Of a stretch of 64,000 nucleotides of DNA, positions 33,901 through 42,275 are shown in pieces. Location of the stretch: contig NZ_JASISV010000001.1 in NCBI RefSeq assembly GCF_030063305.1, positions 372,001-436,000 of the forward strand, given 5' to 3'. The first letter of the stretch is position 1, and the number at the start of each line of letters is the position of its first letter. The DNA is from Salinibacterium sp. G-O1. GTDB taxonomy: Bacteria > Actinomycetota > Actinomycetes > Actinomycetales > Microbacteriaceae. Below the pieces are notes generated by a model. That model had not been told where the DNA came from and did no database searches. It saw nothing but the letters and a program-made list of their open reading frames with translations. The position numbers and the translations under genes were made by a program.

Positions 33901-34108
33901 GACCGTCGGTCACGGGTCGCCAGATCTGGCCCGCGTCGTCGGTGCGCCACACGCCACCCGAACATGCGCCCATCCAGAAGCGTCGGTAGTCGGTGAGATC
34001 TCCGAAGACCGCTACTACGCGACCTCCTCGAGCAGGGCCCACGTTGCGCCAGCGCTGCGGAACCTCTCCAAGGACATCAGACAGTTCCTGCGTGGTTGGG
34101 CTCATCAT
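30908..34108 (-). CDS. Large BNR/VPS10-like beta-propeller protein
   Basis: 1066 residues. The N-terminal motif WRNVGPARGGRVVAVFGD and many Asp-box repeats (GVYRTVDGGRTWDHLG, GVYRTTNGGRDWEH, GLWRSVDGGDTWEKV, LIQLSRDGGETWNEI) mark the sortilin/VPS10-type propeller over residues 1-740. A beta-sandwich-like region (780-900) and a helical tail (920-1060) follow. No signal peptide or membrane helix is visible, although many relatives are secreted. GAGGAGA supports the ATG at 34108 or 34105. The stop overlaps fbpA, tying it to the iron importer. The role is unknown; a scaffold or peptide-binding role is a guess. Confidence 0.88.
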   Translation of the reverse strand: MMSPTTQELSDVLGEVPQRWRNVGPARGGRVVAVFGDLTDYRRFWMGACSGGVWRTDDAGQIWRPVTDGQLATASIGAIAVAESNSNVVWVGTGESFARNNVVPGDGVYRTVDGGRTWDHLGLETTKHIAKVRVSPTDADVAFVAATGDIFGPSPERGVYRTTNGGRDWEHVLHVSDKAGAADLIIDAHNPRIVFASIWEAVRHPWNIISGGEDSGLWRSVDGGDTWEKVSDNPGFATGLLGRMGVVTSPAKAGRVWALVEALDDQGGIYRSDDYGLSWEHISTERSVQGRPWYYSHLIAHPTEADTLWSMNTWAWRSRDGGRTFQQVQTPHGDNHDLWIDPNDVNRMINGNDGGASVSLNAGMTWSTVYNQATAQLYRFDVDHRFPFDLYATQQDNSGIRVPSRSWKGAIRWADSVELGEAEAGDVALDRSDPRYVMLGGAGFGHPGPLLRFDQVTEQARDVAVWPEYFMGVGASESQHRFGWTYPIEFSLHKPGVLYVAGERLFRSPNGGIDWEAISPDLTRNDPSKQLPTGGPISGDSTGAEVYCTIYSFAESPLTPDELWVGTDDGLIQLSRDGGETWNEITPTGLPEWATISRIEVSQHTAGTAYAAVHAYRVQDSRPFLFRTRDFGQTWEAIVDGLPQGEWIRTVREDPKVASLLFIGTERRVWFSTDTGASWAQLSGNMPSVPIYDLKIRDHELIACTHGRGFWILDDVAPFRESARISDARSLTLCEPPLTYRYPTPDGFDMPGEGSWMGGFPGVPLGGATFTRERRPDGRVVSVWLDGGTNPPNGTQLHYFVPPQPGEAGSMELTLIVRNEAGEILRTFSSGKDAAREVPIEEKLTVSPGINSFLWDLRVTPVLGMANDQGARTVYLPGPRVAPGTYTAELTAGETTVSQTITVIRDPRGEATDADLRLQYEILVRIRDTLQRINDGVACARSVREQLSVVRSRIAHDDELTSAMESVVGELDRIERVLSNPDLKNHNDALKMAAGLDEKIKLLPEIVIELSDTAPTPATYEVFDRLAGQAAGVLAELDDIIDNRLPSLEKTLRDSDSVPFIVVPDR

Positions 34109-34193
34109 TTCTCCTCGTATCGTGATGTCGACCCCGGACGAACGCGAAAAACCGACACGCGTGAACGGGCACTCGACAAGTTCGGTGACTGTT

Positions 34194-34565
34194 CTACAGC
34201 GGCTTAATCTTCAGGATTACGCGTTCTGACTGGATCTGCTCTGGCGCATACGGGCGGTTGAAATAACGCCAGGCGAGGGTGTCGGCGTGGGCCCGGGGCG
34301 CCTCGCCGTGCACGACTTCGGAGACCGTTCCGCGTACCTCGGCGTATTCGTAAGGGTTGTCCTTGTTGATGATGAGCACGACGACGCGTGGATCCCGTTG
34401 CACATTCGCAAACTTCGCCCGATGCACTTCGGTGTTGATAATGATGTGCTCGTCATCACAATCCACCCACATCACCTGCGCGCACGGTTGACCATCGGCT
34501 GTGAGAGTTGTGAGGGACGCAAAATTGCCTCCGGTGGCCAGTAGACGAACTTTCTCGCTGAGCAT
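34194..34565 (-). CDS. PPOX-class F420-type oxidoreductase (copy 1)
   Basis: 123 residues of the split-barrel fold: FASLTTLTADGQPCAQVMWV, then EHIIINTEVHRAKFANVQRD, then RVVVLIINKDNPYEYAEVRG. This is the pattern of TIGR03618-type F420-dependent (deazaflavin) oxidoreductases. By my alignment, 103 of 123 residues match the copy at 44014-44385. It starts 12 bases after the dppB stop, at the end of the first peptide-transport cluster. Reduction of an imported compound or cofactor is plausible; the cofactor (F420, FMN or heme) is not provable from sequence alone. Confidence 0.88.
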   Translation of the reverse strand: MLSEKVRLLATGGNFASLTTLTADGQPCAQVMWVDCDDEHIIINTEVHRAKFANVQRDPRVVVLIINKDNPYEYAEVRGTVSEVVHGEAPRAHADTLAWRYFNRPYAPEQIQSERVILKIKPL

Positions 34566-34577
34566 TTCAGACCTTCC

Positions 34578-35537
34578 CTATTTCACTCTGACTCTGGAAT
34601 CGAGCAGCGCGTACGCAAGGTCAACCAGAATGCTCGCGATAACTACAAACAGCGAGGCTAGGAGCATCGCGCCGATGATCACCGGCTGGTCTCCGCGGTT
34701 CACGGAATCGATGGCCAGACGGCCGATCCCATTTATTCCAAAGATGCGTTCGGTTACGACGAGGCCGCCCATAAGTATGGCGAAGTCGAGGCTGATCTGA
34801 GTCACAACCGGGGTGAGCACGTTGCGCATTCCGTGACGATAGACGACCCGATCCTCGCGGATACCTTTGCTGCGCGCCGTTCGGATGTAATCCTCACCCA
34901 TCACACTCACCAACTGACTACGGACCAGTCGCGCGTACGTGGCGGCTGCCACAAATCCAACGGTGATCCACGGGAGGAGGAGGTGCCGCGCCCACTCCAG
35001 CGGATTTTCGGTGAATGGAACGTACCCGGCGGCCGGGAAGAAGGTGAGTCCCATGACCGTGAGGAGATAAAAGAAGACATACAGCAGGATGAGTCCGGCC
35101 ACGAAGGTGGGCACGCTCAGTCCGGTGAGGACAAAAGCTGTGCCGAGCTTGTCTCGCCACGATCCGGGCTTACGCGCCGCGCCGACACCGATGGTCACGC
35201 CCAACCCTAAAGCGACCACCAGCCCGCCGACAGCCAGCGACGCGGTCGCAGGGAGACGCCGAACCAGGGAGTCAAGCACGGGCTCCTTGTTGAAGAACGA
35301 ATAGCCCAGATCGCCTTGGAATAGCCCGGTGATGAACAGCCAGTACCGTTCGATGACGGGCATATCGAGACCAAGCCGAGCACGCACCTGGTCGATCTGG
35401 TCATTGGTCGCCTGAGGGCCAGCGATCGTCGCCGCAGGATCGTTGGGCGCGACGTAGAAAAGCAGGAACATCACTCCGCTGATCGCGATGAGTGTGAGGA
35501 TGCCAGACAGAATCCGGCGAGAAAGGAAGCGGATCAC
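34578..35537 (-). CDS. dppB: Peptide/opine ABC transporter permease (DppB type)
   Basis: 319 residues with six helices. The DppB/OppB pattern is clear: FLSRRILSGILTLIAISGVM, FYVAPNDPAATI, RLGLDMPVIERYWLFITGL, GDLGYSFFNKEPV and the EAA loop DYIRTARSKGIREDRVVYRH. It sits in the membrane next to DppC. The start overlaps the dppC stop by four bases. The order SBP, fused ATPase, dppC, dppB runs along the minus strand. Confidence 0.93.
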   Translation of the reverse strand: MIRFLSRRILSGILTLIAISGVMFLLFYVAPNDPAATIAGPQATNDQIDQVRARLGLDMPVIERYWLFITGLFQGDLGYSFFNKEPVLDSLVRRLPATASLAVGGLVVALGLGVTIGVGAARKPGSWRDKLGTAFVLTGLSVPTFVAGLILLYVFFYLLTVMGLTFFPAAGYVPFTENPLEWARHLLLPWITVGFVAAATYARLVRSQLVSVMGEDYIRTARSKGIREDRVVYRHGMRNVLTPVVTQISLDFAILMGGLVVTERIFGINGIGRLAIDSVNRGDQPVIIGAMLLASLFVVIASILVDLAYALLDSRVRVK

Positions 35538-36550
35538 TCGGCGATCTCCTTCTTCTTCAGCTTCGTGACGCGACGCTTCTTTGCGAAGAGGGTCTGCCTT
35601 GGGTCGAGCGCGTCACGAACAGAGTCACCGAGCAAGTTAAAAGCCAGCGTCACACACAGCAACGCGGCCGAAGGGAAGACGAGCATCCACCAGGCGATCG
35701 TGTACATGCTGCCCGTTGACGCGGCCGCGAGCATATTCCCCCACGTTGCAGTCGGGGGCAGCACACCGAGCCCGAGGAACGACAGCGTCGCCTCAAATAC
35801 GATCGCCTGCGGAATCAGCAACGTGCCATACACGAGGATGGGAACGACGAGGTTGGGAAGCACGTCGACGCGCATGATGCGCCAGTTCGACGCGCCGAGG
35901 GATCGTGCAGCTTCAACGAATTCTTTCTCGCGAATAGACAGGGTCTGCCCCCGAACGACACGAGCAATCGGTGCCCACGAGAAGAGAATGATCACGACGA
36001 CGGTGGTGCCGAACGATGGCCCAACGAGGGAGACGAGTGAGATTGCGAACAGCAATTGCGGCAGGCTCAGGGTGGTATCCATGAACCAGGTCAGGACGGT
36101 GTCGACCTTTCCGCGCATGAAACCGGCTGTCATCCCCACCAGGGTGCCAATTCCGAGCGCGCCAACCGTCGCCACGAAGGCGACTATCAAACTGAGCTGG
36201 GCGCCATAGATCAGGCGAACAAACAGATCACGGCCGAGATTATCTGCACCCAGCAGGAACTGGTCGTTCGGTCCCGTCGGTAGCCCGGAAGGGGTAAGAC
36301 CCTCTTTGCGGAACTGTTCGTCCGGACCATGACCCACCAGTCCTGAGATGAGCGGAGCTGAGATGGCAGCGACGATGACGAGCACAATCACGACGGCTGA
36401 CACCATCGCGGTGGGGTCATGACGCAATCGCGACCAGACGAGCTGGAACGGGCTGCGGGCGGCAACCCCCGTGCGAGCACTCGCGGCTGACACGGAGGGT
36501 TGATTATCGAGGGTTGTGTCGGTGGGGGCATCCACGGTCGGCTCGGGCAT
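35534..36550 (-). CDS. dppC: Peptide/opine ABC transporter permease (DppC type)
   Basis: 338 residues. The soluble N-terminus (about 60 residues) precedes the helices. DppC/OppC blocks: FLLGADNLGRDLFVRLIYG, GMTAGFMRGKVDTVLTWFMD, EKEFVEAARSLGASNWRIMR (EAA loop) and GLGVLPPTATWGNML. Its ATG overlaps the ATPase stop by one base (TAATG). The N-terminal extension has no recognised domain. Confidence 0.93.
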   Translation of the reverse strand: MPEPTVDAPTDTTLDNQPSVSAASARTGVAARSPFQLVWSRLRHDPTAMVSAVVIVLVIVAAISAPLISGLVGHGPDEQFRKEGLTPSGLPTGPNDQFLLGADNLGRDLFVRLIYGAQLSLIVAFVATVGALGIGTLVGMTAGFMRGKVDTVLTWFMDTTLSLPQLLFAISLVSLVGPSFGTTVVVIILFSWAPIARVVRGQTLSIREKEFVEAARSLGASNWRIMRVDVLPNLVVPILVYGTLLIPQAIVFEATLSFLGLGVLPPTATWGNMLAAASTGSMYTIAWWMLVFPSAALLCVTLAFNLLGDSVRDALDPRQTLFAKKRRVTKLKKKEIAE

Positions 36551-38406
36551 TAGTGGGCCTCCTCTATCTGCGTGGTCGAAGACGCACCCACCATGGCGGT
36601 CACGTCATCGAGGTGGGGTGCCGCGGCCAGGAGCGAGCGAGTGTACTCGTGTGCTGGTGCTCCGTAGATTTGCTCGACCGGCCCCGACTCGACGATCTTG
36701 CCCTTATACATCACAGCGACGCGGGCAGCGATGTGCTCGACCACAGCGAGGTCGTGGGCGATGAAGACATACGTGAGCCCGAGTTCGCGCTGCAAGGAAC
36801 TGAGCAAGTTGAGAATTTGCGCCTGGATAGAGACGTCTAGAGCCGACACCGGTTCGTCACACACAATCAGCTTGGGCTCCAGCGCGAGAGCACGGGCGAT
36901 TCCAATGCGCTGTCGTTGGCCGCCCGAGAACTCAGCAGGAAAGCGGTTGTAGTGCTCGGGGTTCAGGCCCACGAGTTCCATGAGGTCTTGCACCCGGGAG
37001 CGCAGGTTTCTCCCGTCAGCGATCCGGTGGATGACGAGTGGGTCAGCGATGATCGACCCAACACGGCGCTGCTGATTGAGGGAGCCGAACGGGTCCTGAA
37101 AGACCATCTGGACGTGTCGTCGCAAGCTGTGCCGTTGCGCGGTGGTGAAGGTCGAAATGTCCTCGCCCTCAAACTCAATAGTGCCACCTGAAAGCGGGAT
37201 CAGTCCCGTTAGCGCCCGGGCGAGGGTGGACTTGCCGCTACCGGATTCGCCGACGATTCCGAGAGTTTCGCCAGCTCGAATATCAAGACTCACGCCATCC
37301 ACCGCAACGATCTTGTCGCGAGTGAGCCCAAGCAGACCTTTGCGGGCACCATCGAATTCGATGCGCACATCGGAAATCCTTGCCAGAACCTCGCCCGTCT
37401 TCGCGATCCCCGACTCGGCGGCGGGAATGATGGGGAGCACGACCGGGCCCGCGAATTCTGTAGGGAGGATGCAATTGGACTGCTGCGTCGGCGAGATGAC
37501 GCGCGCGTCGGGAAAAGTTTCCAGGCAAGCCTCCTGGACGAATGCGCAGCGTGCTGCGAAAGGGCAGCCGGGCCGATCGTCCAACAAGCTCATCGGCTGG
37601 CCAGGAATCGACTGGAGAATTGTGCGTTGGCTGCCTCCTCGTGGCACCGAGCCGAGCAGCCCTTTGCTGTACGGGTGATGCGGGCGCCCAAGCACTTCAG
37701 CGCGGGTTCCCCGTTCGACGATCCGCCCCCCATACATGGTGATGACGTTGTCTGCGACGCCAGCGACTACGCCGAGGTCGTGGGTGATCATGAGAATTGC
37801 TGTGCCGTGTTCGCGCTGAAGGTCCTGCATCAGGTCGAGGAGTTGCGCTTGAACTGTGACGTCGAGCGCCGTCGTCGGTTCATCCGCCACCAGAAGGGCG
37901 GGTCTGAGGGCGAGCGCCAGCGCGATCATCACGCGCTGGCGCATCCCGCCGGAGAATTGGTGGGGGTAGTCATCGATGCGCTTATCGGGATTCGGAATGC
38001 CGACTTCGTCAAGCAATTTGATGACGCGTGCGCGCACACTCTTTGCGCTGCTGCGCTCGTGACGTTGGATGGCCTCAGCAATCTGCCATCCGATTCGAAA
38101 CTGCGGATGAAGCGACGACAGGGGGTCCTGGAAGACCATGCCGATCTGCGGTCCGCGCACAGCGGAAAGCTCCGCGGGATTCATGGTCAAAAGATCTCGG
38201 CCCTGGAGAAGGGCGCGACCGGTCACGTGAGCCCCGGCAGCCAATCCCACCATCGCCTGGGTGCTTACGGACTTCCCTGACCCGGACTCCCCTACAACAC
38301 CAAGGGTCTGTCCATGATCGAGTTCGAAGGAGATGCCGCGTACCGCGTGCAGTGGACCATCACCGGTGCTAAAAGTGACATCGAGATTTTCTACTGTGAG
38401 CAGCAC
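36550..38406 (-). CDS. Fused dipeptide ABC transporter ATPase (DppD-DppF)
   Basis: 618 residues from a GTG start, with two complete ABC domains. The first (1-270) has Walker A GESGSGKS, signature [16 protein letters not shown] and Walker [13 protein letters not shown], plus the C-terminal Cys motif [14 protein letters not shown] that holds an Fe-S or Zn site in this family. The second (345-600) has [25 protein letters not shown] and [12 protein letters not shown]. The paralogous cluster at 44.5-46.5 kb keeps these as two genes. Between the domains a region of about 60 residues replaces the linker. Confidence 0.93.
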   Translation of the reverse strand: MLLTVENLDVTFSTGDGPLHAVRGISFELDHGQTLGVVGESGSGKSVSTQAMVGLAAGAHVTGRALLQGRDLLTMNPAELSAVRGPQIGMVFQDPLSSLHPQFRIGWQIAEAIQRHERSSAKSVRARVIKLLDEVGIPNPDKRIDDYPHQFSGGMRQRVMIALALALRPALLVADEPTTALDVTVQAQLLDLMQDLQREHGTAILMITHDLGVVAGVADNVITMYGGRIVERGTRAEVLGRPHHPYSKGLLGSVPRGGSQRTILQSIPGQPMSLLDDRPGCPFAARCAFVQEACLETFPDARVISPTQQSNCILPTEFAGPVVLPIIPAAESGIAKTGEVLARISDVRIEFDGARKGLLGLTRDKIVAVDGVSLDIRAGETLGIVGESGSGKSTLARALTGLIPLSGGTIEFEGEDISTFTTAQRHSLRRHVQMVFQDPFGSLNQQRRVGSIIADPLVIHRIADGRNLRSRVQDLMELVGLNPEHYNRFPAEFSGGQRQRIGIARALALEPKLIVCDEPVSALDVSIQAQILNLLSSLQRELGLTYVFIAHDLAVVEHIAARVAVMYKGKIVESGPVEQIYGAPAHEYTRSLLAAAPHLDDVTAMVGASSTTQIEEAH

Positions 38407-38465
38407 GCGGCATCGCCCTCCAAACTTATGTATCTACTGGTTACTGACTGATCGGATTCAGCGAC

Positions 38466-40244
38466 TCACTCGCTGAGCCACACGTTGGCCATGTCGCCAT
38501 TCTTGGTGGACGCCAGAAAGCCGAAACCGCCGACCCGTGCCGAGCTGAACACCGGCGTGCGAGTGAACGCAACAGGAACCCATGCGGCATCCATCGTTGC
38601 GATCTCGTCCGCTTTCATCCAGCTGTTGCTGGCTTCTTCAGGATCGGTAGCAGCGAGTGCCGCATCGATTTCGGCGTTGAATTCATCGTTGTTCCACGCA
38701 CCGAAGTTCGCTGAGCCACCTTCGTAGTTGCGACCGTCAAGCATCGGGACCAGGTACGCACGACCATCGAGGTAGTCAGCGCCCCACGCGGCGATGGCGA
38801 TGTCCCATTCGCCTGCCCGGGTGACATCCTCGTTCAGCAGGAATTCACCATAGAAGGCGTTCTGTGTTGTGACCCGGAGGTCAACTGCAAAGCCAGCAGC
38901 TTGGAGGTCCTGCTGAAGGATGGCGGCGATTGACGCGTATGGTTCAGTTTCGCGGTACAGAACGCGGACAGGAACGTCCGAGCTGTAGCCAGCGTCTTCG
39001 AGCATCTTCTTGGCCTTCGCCTGGTCGCCCTCATCCGGAACGTCGAGAACGTTGGTCGGGTCATCGCCGAGCACCTCGGGAGGAAGGATCTGCTTTGCGA
39101 TCTCAGCGAGGCCCGGGCCGCCGAGTGTCTGCTGGATTGCAGCGCGGTTCACGGCGAAGTTGAGCGCCTGGCGAACAGCCGAGTCAGCAAACGCACCGTC
39201 GGCGTTCGGGCTGAGCGTGTTGATCACGATGTAGGGCCGGATTCCGCCGCTACCGCCGACGACAAGTCGCTCATCATTTGCCGCCAGAAGAGCAGGCACC
39301 GCGGCGGTTGGCGTAACGGTGTCAGCCCACTGCATGTCTACGGTTCCAGCTTCGAGCTGCTGCTGGACGGCGGCGGCATCCTGACCCATCGAGATTTCGA
39401 CGGCGTCAACGTAAGCCTCGCGCACGGTGTCCAGGTCTGCATCCCAGTTCGGGTTGCGCTCAAGGATGAGCTTCTCGTTCGGCGTGTACTCGGTGATGCG
39501 GTACGGGCCGCTGGAGATCATGTTTTGGCGCAGCTCCGGGGAGTCCGGGAGGTAGTCGAGGTATTCGACTGGCTGCGGTGCCATGAACACGCTGAGCGCG
39601 AGAATGCTGATGAAGTCCGTTGCTGGCTGCGTGAGAGTGAAAGTCACGGTGTTGTCATTCGTTGCCGCGACGCCAGCGACATCGTTGCTCTCTACGTAAT
39701 CGCGGATCGCGTCGATGTCAGCAGCGACTTCGGCGAATCCAGCGCAATAAGCCTCAAGGCCATCGATCGTCGCGGTGTAGTACGACAGCGCGACGGATGG
39801 CGAGACCGGGTTGCAAATACGCTTGACGGCGCGAACGACGTCGTCGGCGACAATTGCGCGTGGGCCGTCAGGAGCGTCGAAGTTTACGCCCTCCTGAAGT
39901 GCGATCGTGTACGTCAGTCCGTCATCCGAAATGCCCCCGTTTTCCATGGTGGGAATTTCCAGTGCGATGTCAGGGACGATCTTGGACGCGCCGGAGTCAC
40001 CGTCAGGAAGGTCCGCGAAGAGCGCACGGGTGATGAGGCGGTGCAGCTGGGAGTCCTGAGCGCTGTATGACGAAGCCGGGTCCATGTAGAGAACATCGGC
40101 GTTCCCCGCAACGATGAGGGTTCCGCCTGCCGTCGCGTCTGAATTTCCGGACGGTTGCGGGGCGGTAGTGCACCCCGCCAGCATGGTGAGGGGGACAGCC
40201 ATGGCGAGGATCGCCACGGCCTTCGTGCGTAGGTGTTGCTTCAT
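38466..40244 (-). CDS. dppA: Family-5 peptide-binding lipoprotein
   Basis: 592 residues. The signal ends in lipobox LAGC (Cys25), followed by a Ser/Thr/Ala linker. The SBP_bac_5 pattern is clear: the N-terminal TLIVAGNADVLYMDPASSYS, FDAPDGPRAIVADDVVRAVK, MISSGPYRITEYTPNEKLIL, PNWDADLDTVREAY, and DSAVRQALNFAVNRAAIQQ. GAGAGGAA precedes the ATG. It supplies substrate to the DppBC-DF transporter. Which peptide or opine it binds cannot be read; the adjoining M24 peptidase hints at proline-containing dipeptides. Confidence 0.93.
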   Translation of the reverse strand: MKQHLRTKAVAILAMAVPLTMLAGCTTAPQPSGNSDATAGGTLIVAGNADVLYMDPASSYSAQDSQLHRLITRALFADLPDGDSGASKIVPDIALEIPTMENGGISDDGLTYTIALQEGVNFDAPDGPRAIVADDVVRAVKRICNPVSPSVALSYYTATIDGLEAYCAGFAEVAADIDAIRDYVESNDVAGVAATNDNTVTFTLTQPATDFISILALSVFMAPQPVEYLDYLPDSPELRQNMISSGPYRITEYTPNEKLILERNPNWDADLDTVREAYVDAVEISMGQDAAAVQQQLEAGTVDMQWADTVTPTAAVPALLAANDERLVVGGSGGIRPYIVINTLSPNADGAFADSAVRQALNFAVNRAAIQQTLGGPGLAEIAKQILPPEVLGDDPTNVLDVPDEGDQAKAKKMLEDAGYSSDVPVRVLYRETEPYASIAAILQQDLQAAGFAVDLRVTTQNAFYGEFLLNEDVTRAGEWDIAIAAWGADYLDGRAYLVPMLDGRNYEGGSANFGAWNNDEFNAEIDAALAATDPEEASNSWMKADEIATMDAAWVPVAFTRTPVFSSARVGGFGFLASTKNGDMANVWLSE

Positions 40245-40328
40245 TGTGATTCCTCTCTTGCCTCGATGAGGCGTACTCCGGCGCCAAAGTGCGCCTGGAT
40301 TGCGGTTCGGTGATGTGAGGTGACGGCT

Positions 40329-41543
40329 CTAATTGGCGACGAGGTCGTTGGAGTGTGTGTTGATGCTCGAGGTGCCGGTCTCCGTCATGAGGAAGACGTC
40401 TTCAACGCGCACGCCGACGCGGCCCGGCCAGAACACAGATGGTTCGATCGTGAAGAGCATGCCGGGCTCGAGGGGGGTGTTGTCTTCCTCGGAGATGTAG
40501 GGAAGTTCGTGTACGTCGAGACCGATGCAGTGACCAGTGCGGTGGCGGAACCAGTCGCCATAGCCACCCTCTTCAATGACGGCGCGAGTGGCGCGGTGCA
40601 CATCTCCACCGGTAGCTCCAGGAATGGCAGCCTGGCGGCCGGCCTCCTGGGCCGCGATGACGAGGTCGTAAACGCGTTCGTATTCTTCGTTCGGTGTTCC
40701 GATGTGGATGGTGCGGCCGAAGTCCGAGCAGTAACCCTGGGTGATCGCGCCGAAATCGAAGCTGACGCCCGCACCCGACTTGAGCGAATCGTTGGAGACC
40801 CGCACGCTGGCATCGCGACCAAGGTCGGGGCCCATGGCCCACACGCCCGTGTCAAAGGAGGCTCCCAGGGAGCCGTTCTGCCGCATCCGGAGGTCGATCT
40901 CTGAGGAGAGTTCGAGCTCGGTTATGCCGGAGACAACCATCTTTTCGATATCTGCGAACACGGTGTCGACGATCTGGGCGGACTGGCGCATGAGGGCGAT
41001 CTCCTGGTCGTCCTTGATGCGTCGGATCTGGTTGATGATTGTGTCGGCGACGACGAATTCAGCGTCTGGCTTGTGGTTGCGCAGCTCAATGGTGGTTTCC
41101 GCCCAGCTGCGTCCGCTCATCGCGATCCGGCTCACGGCGTCTGCTTCGTGGCCGCAGCTCTCCTGACCGGGGCGCGCTCCCATGGCTACGGTGTTCGCCT
41201 TACGCGTGTAGCTGTCAAATGCCTTCCGAAAGATTTCTCCGCCATCATCGGTTTCGGTGGCTGTCATCACTTCGCCGGTGATGCCGTCCGGGAGGTCAAA
41301 TTCTTGGAAGTGGCGCGTAAGAACAAACAGTGGGTCGTTGCCTGGAGAGATGAAGGCACCGGAAATCCAGTGATTGGTGTACCCAATGTTGCCGAATGAG
41401 GGAAGCCTGCGTCCGAGCCCAGTGAAGTACTCGAGGTCTGACTGCGAGGCGGGCAGGAAGACTACATCGATGTGGGACTCATCGAGCTTGGCCCAGAGCT
41501 TGGAAAGGCGCTGGGAATAGTCAAAGTCAATCTTTTCCATCAT
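40329..41543 (-). CDS. M24 family peptidase (Xaa-Pro dipeptidase-like)
   Basis: 404 residues. It has the creatinase N-terminal domain (1-160) and a pita-bread catalytic domain (165-400). Metal ligands are visible: Asp in GVSFDFGAI and CSDFGRTIHIG, His in RTGHCIGLDVHE, Glu in LFTIEPSVFW and Glu in GVRVEDVFL. Such enzymes cut Xaa-Pro dipeptides or creatine-like amidines. It has only a weak ribosome site, and its ATG overlaps the stop of a 52-codon ORF (ATGA), so translation may depend on that ORF. It lies just upstream of the dpp genes. Confidence 0.92.
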   Translation of the reverse strand: MMEKIDFDYSQRLSKLWAKLDESHIDVVFLPASQSDLEYFTGLGRRLPSFGNIGYTNHWISGAFISPGNDPLFVLTRHFQEFDLPDGITGEVMTATETDDGGEIFRKAFDSYTRKANTVAMGARPGQESCGHEADAVSRIAMSGRSWAETTIELRNHKPDAEFVVADTIINQIRRIKDDQEIALMRQSAQIVDTVFADIEKMVVSGITELELSSEIDLRMRQNGSLGASFDTGVWAMGPDLGRDASVRVSNDSLKSGAGVSFDFGAITQGYCSDFGRTIHIGTPNEEYERVYDLVIAAQEAGRQAAIPGATGGDVHRATRAVIEEGGYGDWFRHRTGHCIGLDVHELPYISEEDNTPLEPGMLFTIEPSVFWPGRVGVRVEDVFLMTETGTSSINTHSNDLVAN

Positions 41544-41698
41544 GGACGTATAGCTCGTTTCTTTTCGGTGGACGACACAGCGGTGGGGTTCATGAACGCA
41601 CGGTGAGGTCTGAGTGCCGTGGACAGGGTGCTCACCGAAGTTCGACGCGAGGCACGTGCGCGGCCCGGCGGATTGGCGATGGGTGTGCCAGTCGTCAT
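41540..41698 (-). CDS. 52-codon ORF overlapping the M24 start (leader or small protein)
   Basis: Reading the minus strand from the ATG at 41698 gives 52 codons and a TGA that overlaps the M24 ATG (ATGA at 41543-41540). AAGGAG lies seven bases before the ATG, a much better site than that of the M24 gene. The peptide is basic and rich in Ser, Thr, Arg and Pro (starts MTTGTPIANPPGRARASRR, ends STEKKRAIRP), with no hydrophobic helix. No family is recognised. A translational coupler or regulatory leader peptide for the peptidase/dpp operon is the simplest view; a chance ORF cannot be excluded. Confidence 0.5.
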   Translation of the reverse strand: MTTGTPIANPPGRARASRRTSVSTLSTALRPHRAFMNPTAVSSTEKKRAIRP

Positions 41699-41996
41699 GA
41701 GCCGCTCCTTCGTTGGAAATGCGTCGTTTTAGCGCGCGAAAACGCCCAAGAGGTGCCTGGTTGTTGTTGGTGTTGTGCGCCCGCTGTCGTTGAAGTGGGG
41801 CGCCAAACTGAGCAGTTTTTCGCTTTCGTTTTTACTGTAGCGGTAATGTCGCGTTTTGAACACTAGTTCGCAATGCGAACAAATTACAAAAGGGATCCCT
41901 GCTAAGTCGCCGATTGGGCGCGCCGATAATCCGGCCCGGGATCACACGGCCGGCAGGTGCGGTGAGATCACCGAAGTGGTCTACCGCGCCGTTGGG
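41699..41996. other. Regulatory gap upstream of the M24/dpp operon
   Basis: No further gene is supported in these 298 bases. A 6-bp hairpin CGTTTT-AGCGCGCG-AAAACG lies at 41725-41744, and the perfect GTTCGC/GCGAAC palindrome at 41866-41880. AT content rises between 41810 and 41890, as expected for a promoter region. Confidence 0.5.
41866..41880. promoter_or_regulatory. GTTCGCAATGCGAAC palindrome (candidate IclR-type operator)
   Basis: A perfect 6-bp inverted repeat with a 3-base centre. The half-site TGCGAACA recurs at 61931-61938 and, in reverse (TGTTCGCA), at 23237-23244. It lies about 170 bases before the leader ORF. IclR proteins commonly bind such short palindromes, and an IclR gene lies at 54.0 kb. 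Confidence 0.55.
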
Positions 41997-42245
41997 TTAG
42001 ACAGAAGGGGAGTCCACCGCGAGCCGACGACGATGAGCCGTGCGCCAGTCACGTCCAGCGAGGACAGCGATCGAGACGCTCGCTAGAGCGAACACGGCCA
42101 CTGCAAGCCACTCCCATTCGCCATTGCCGGCGTCCGGCTCCAGGCCGGTCAGTCTTTCGATCCATGTCGGCCACACAATCGTCATCACAGTGAGGGCGCC
42201 AAAAACCAGTGCCACGATGATTTCTATACGCGCTCTAGCCATCAC
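41997..42245 (-). CDS. Small two-helix membrane protein
   Basis: 82 residues (GTG 42245, ATG 42242 possible). Helix 1 (IEIIVALVFGALTVMTIVWP) is followed by the acidic loop LEPDAGNGEWEW, helix 2 (LAVAVFALASVSIAVLAG) and a basic tail. AGGAA lies eight bases upstream of the GTG. It follows the DUF885 gene by 30 bases on the same strand, at the end of the second peptide-transport cluster. I recognise no family; it may support the transporter or peptidase. Confidence 0.65.
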   Translation of the reverse strand: MMARARIEIIVALVFGALTVMTIVWPTWIERLTGLEPDAGNGEWEWLAVAVFALASVSIAVLAGRDWRTAHRRRLAVDSPSV

Positions 42246-42275
42246 TTCTCAATTCCTGCGAGTGGGTGGTGCAAC

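Noticed and set aside
41603-41866. 87-codon plus-strand ORF in the gap before the M24 operon
   Set aside because: It has no ribosome site or family resemblance, overlaps the better-supported minus-strand leader ORF and has Cys/Trp-rich random composition.
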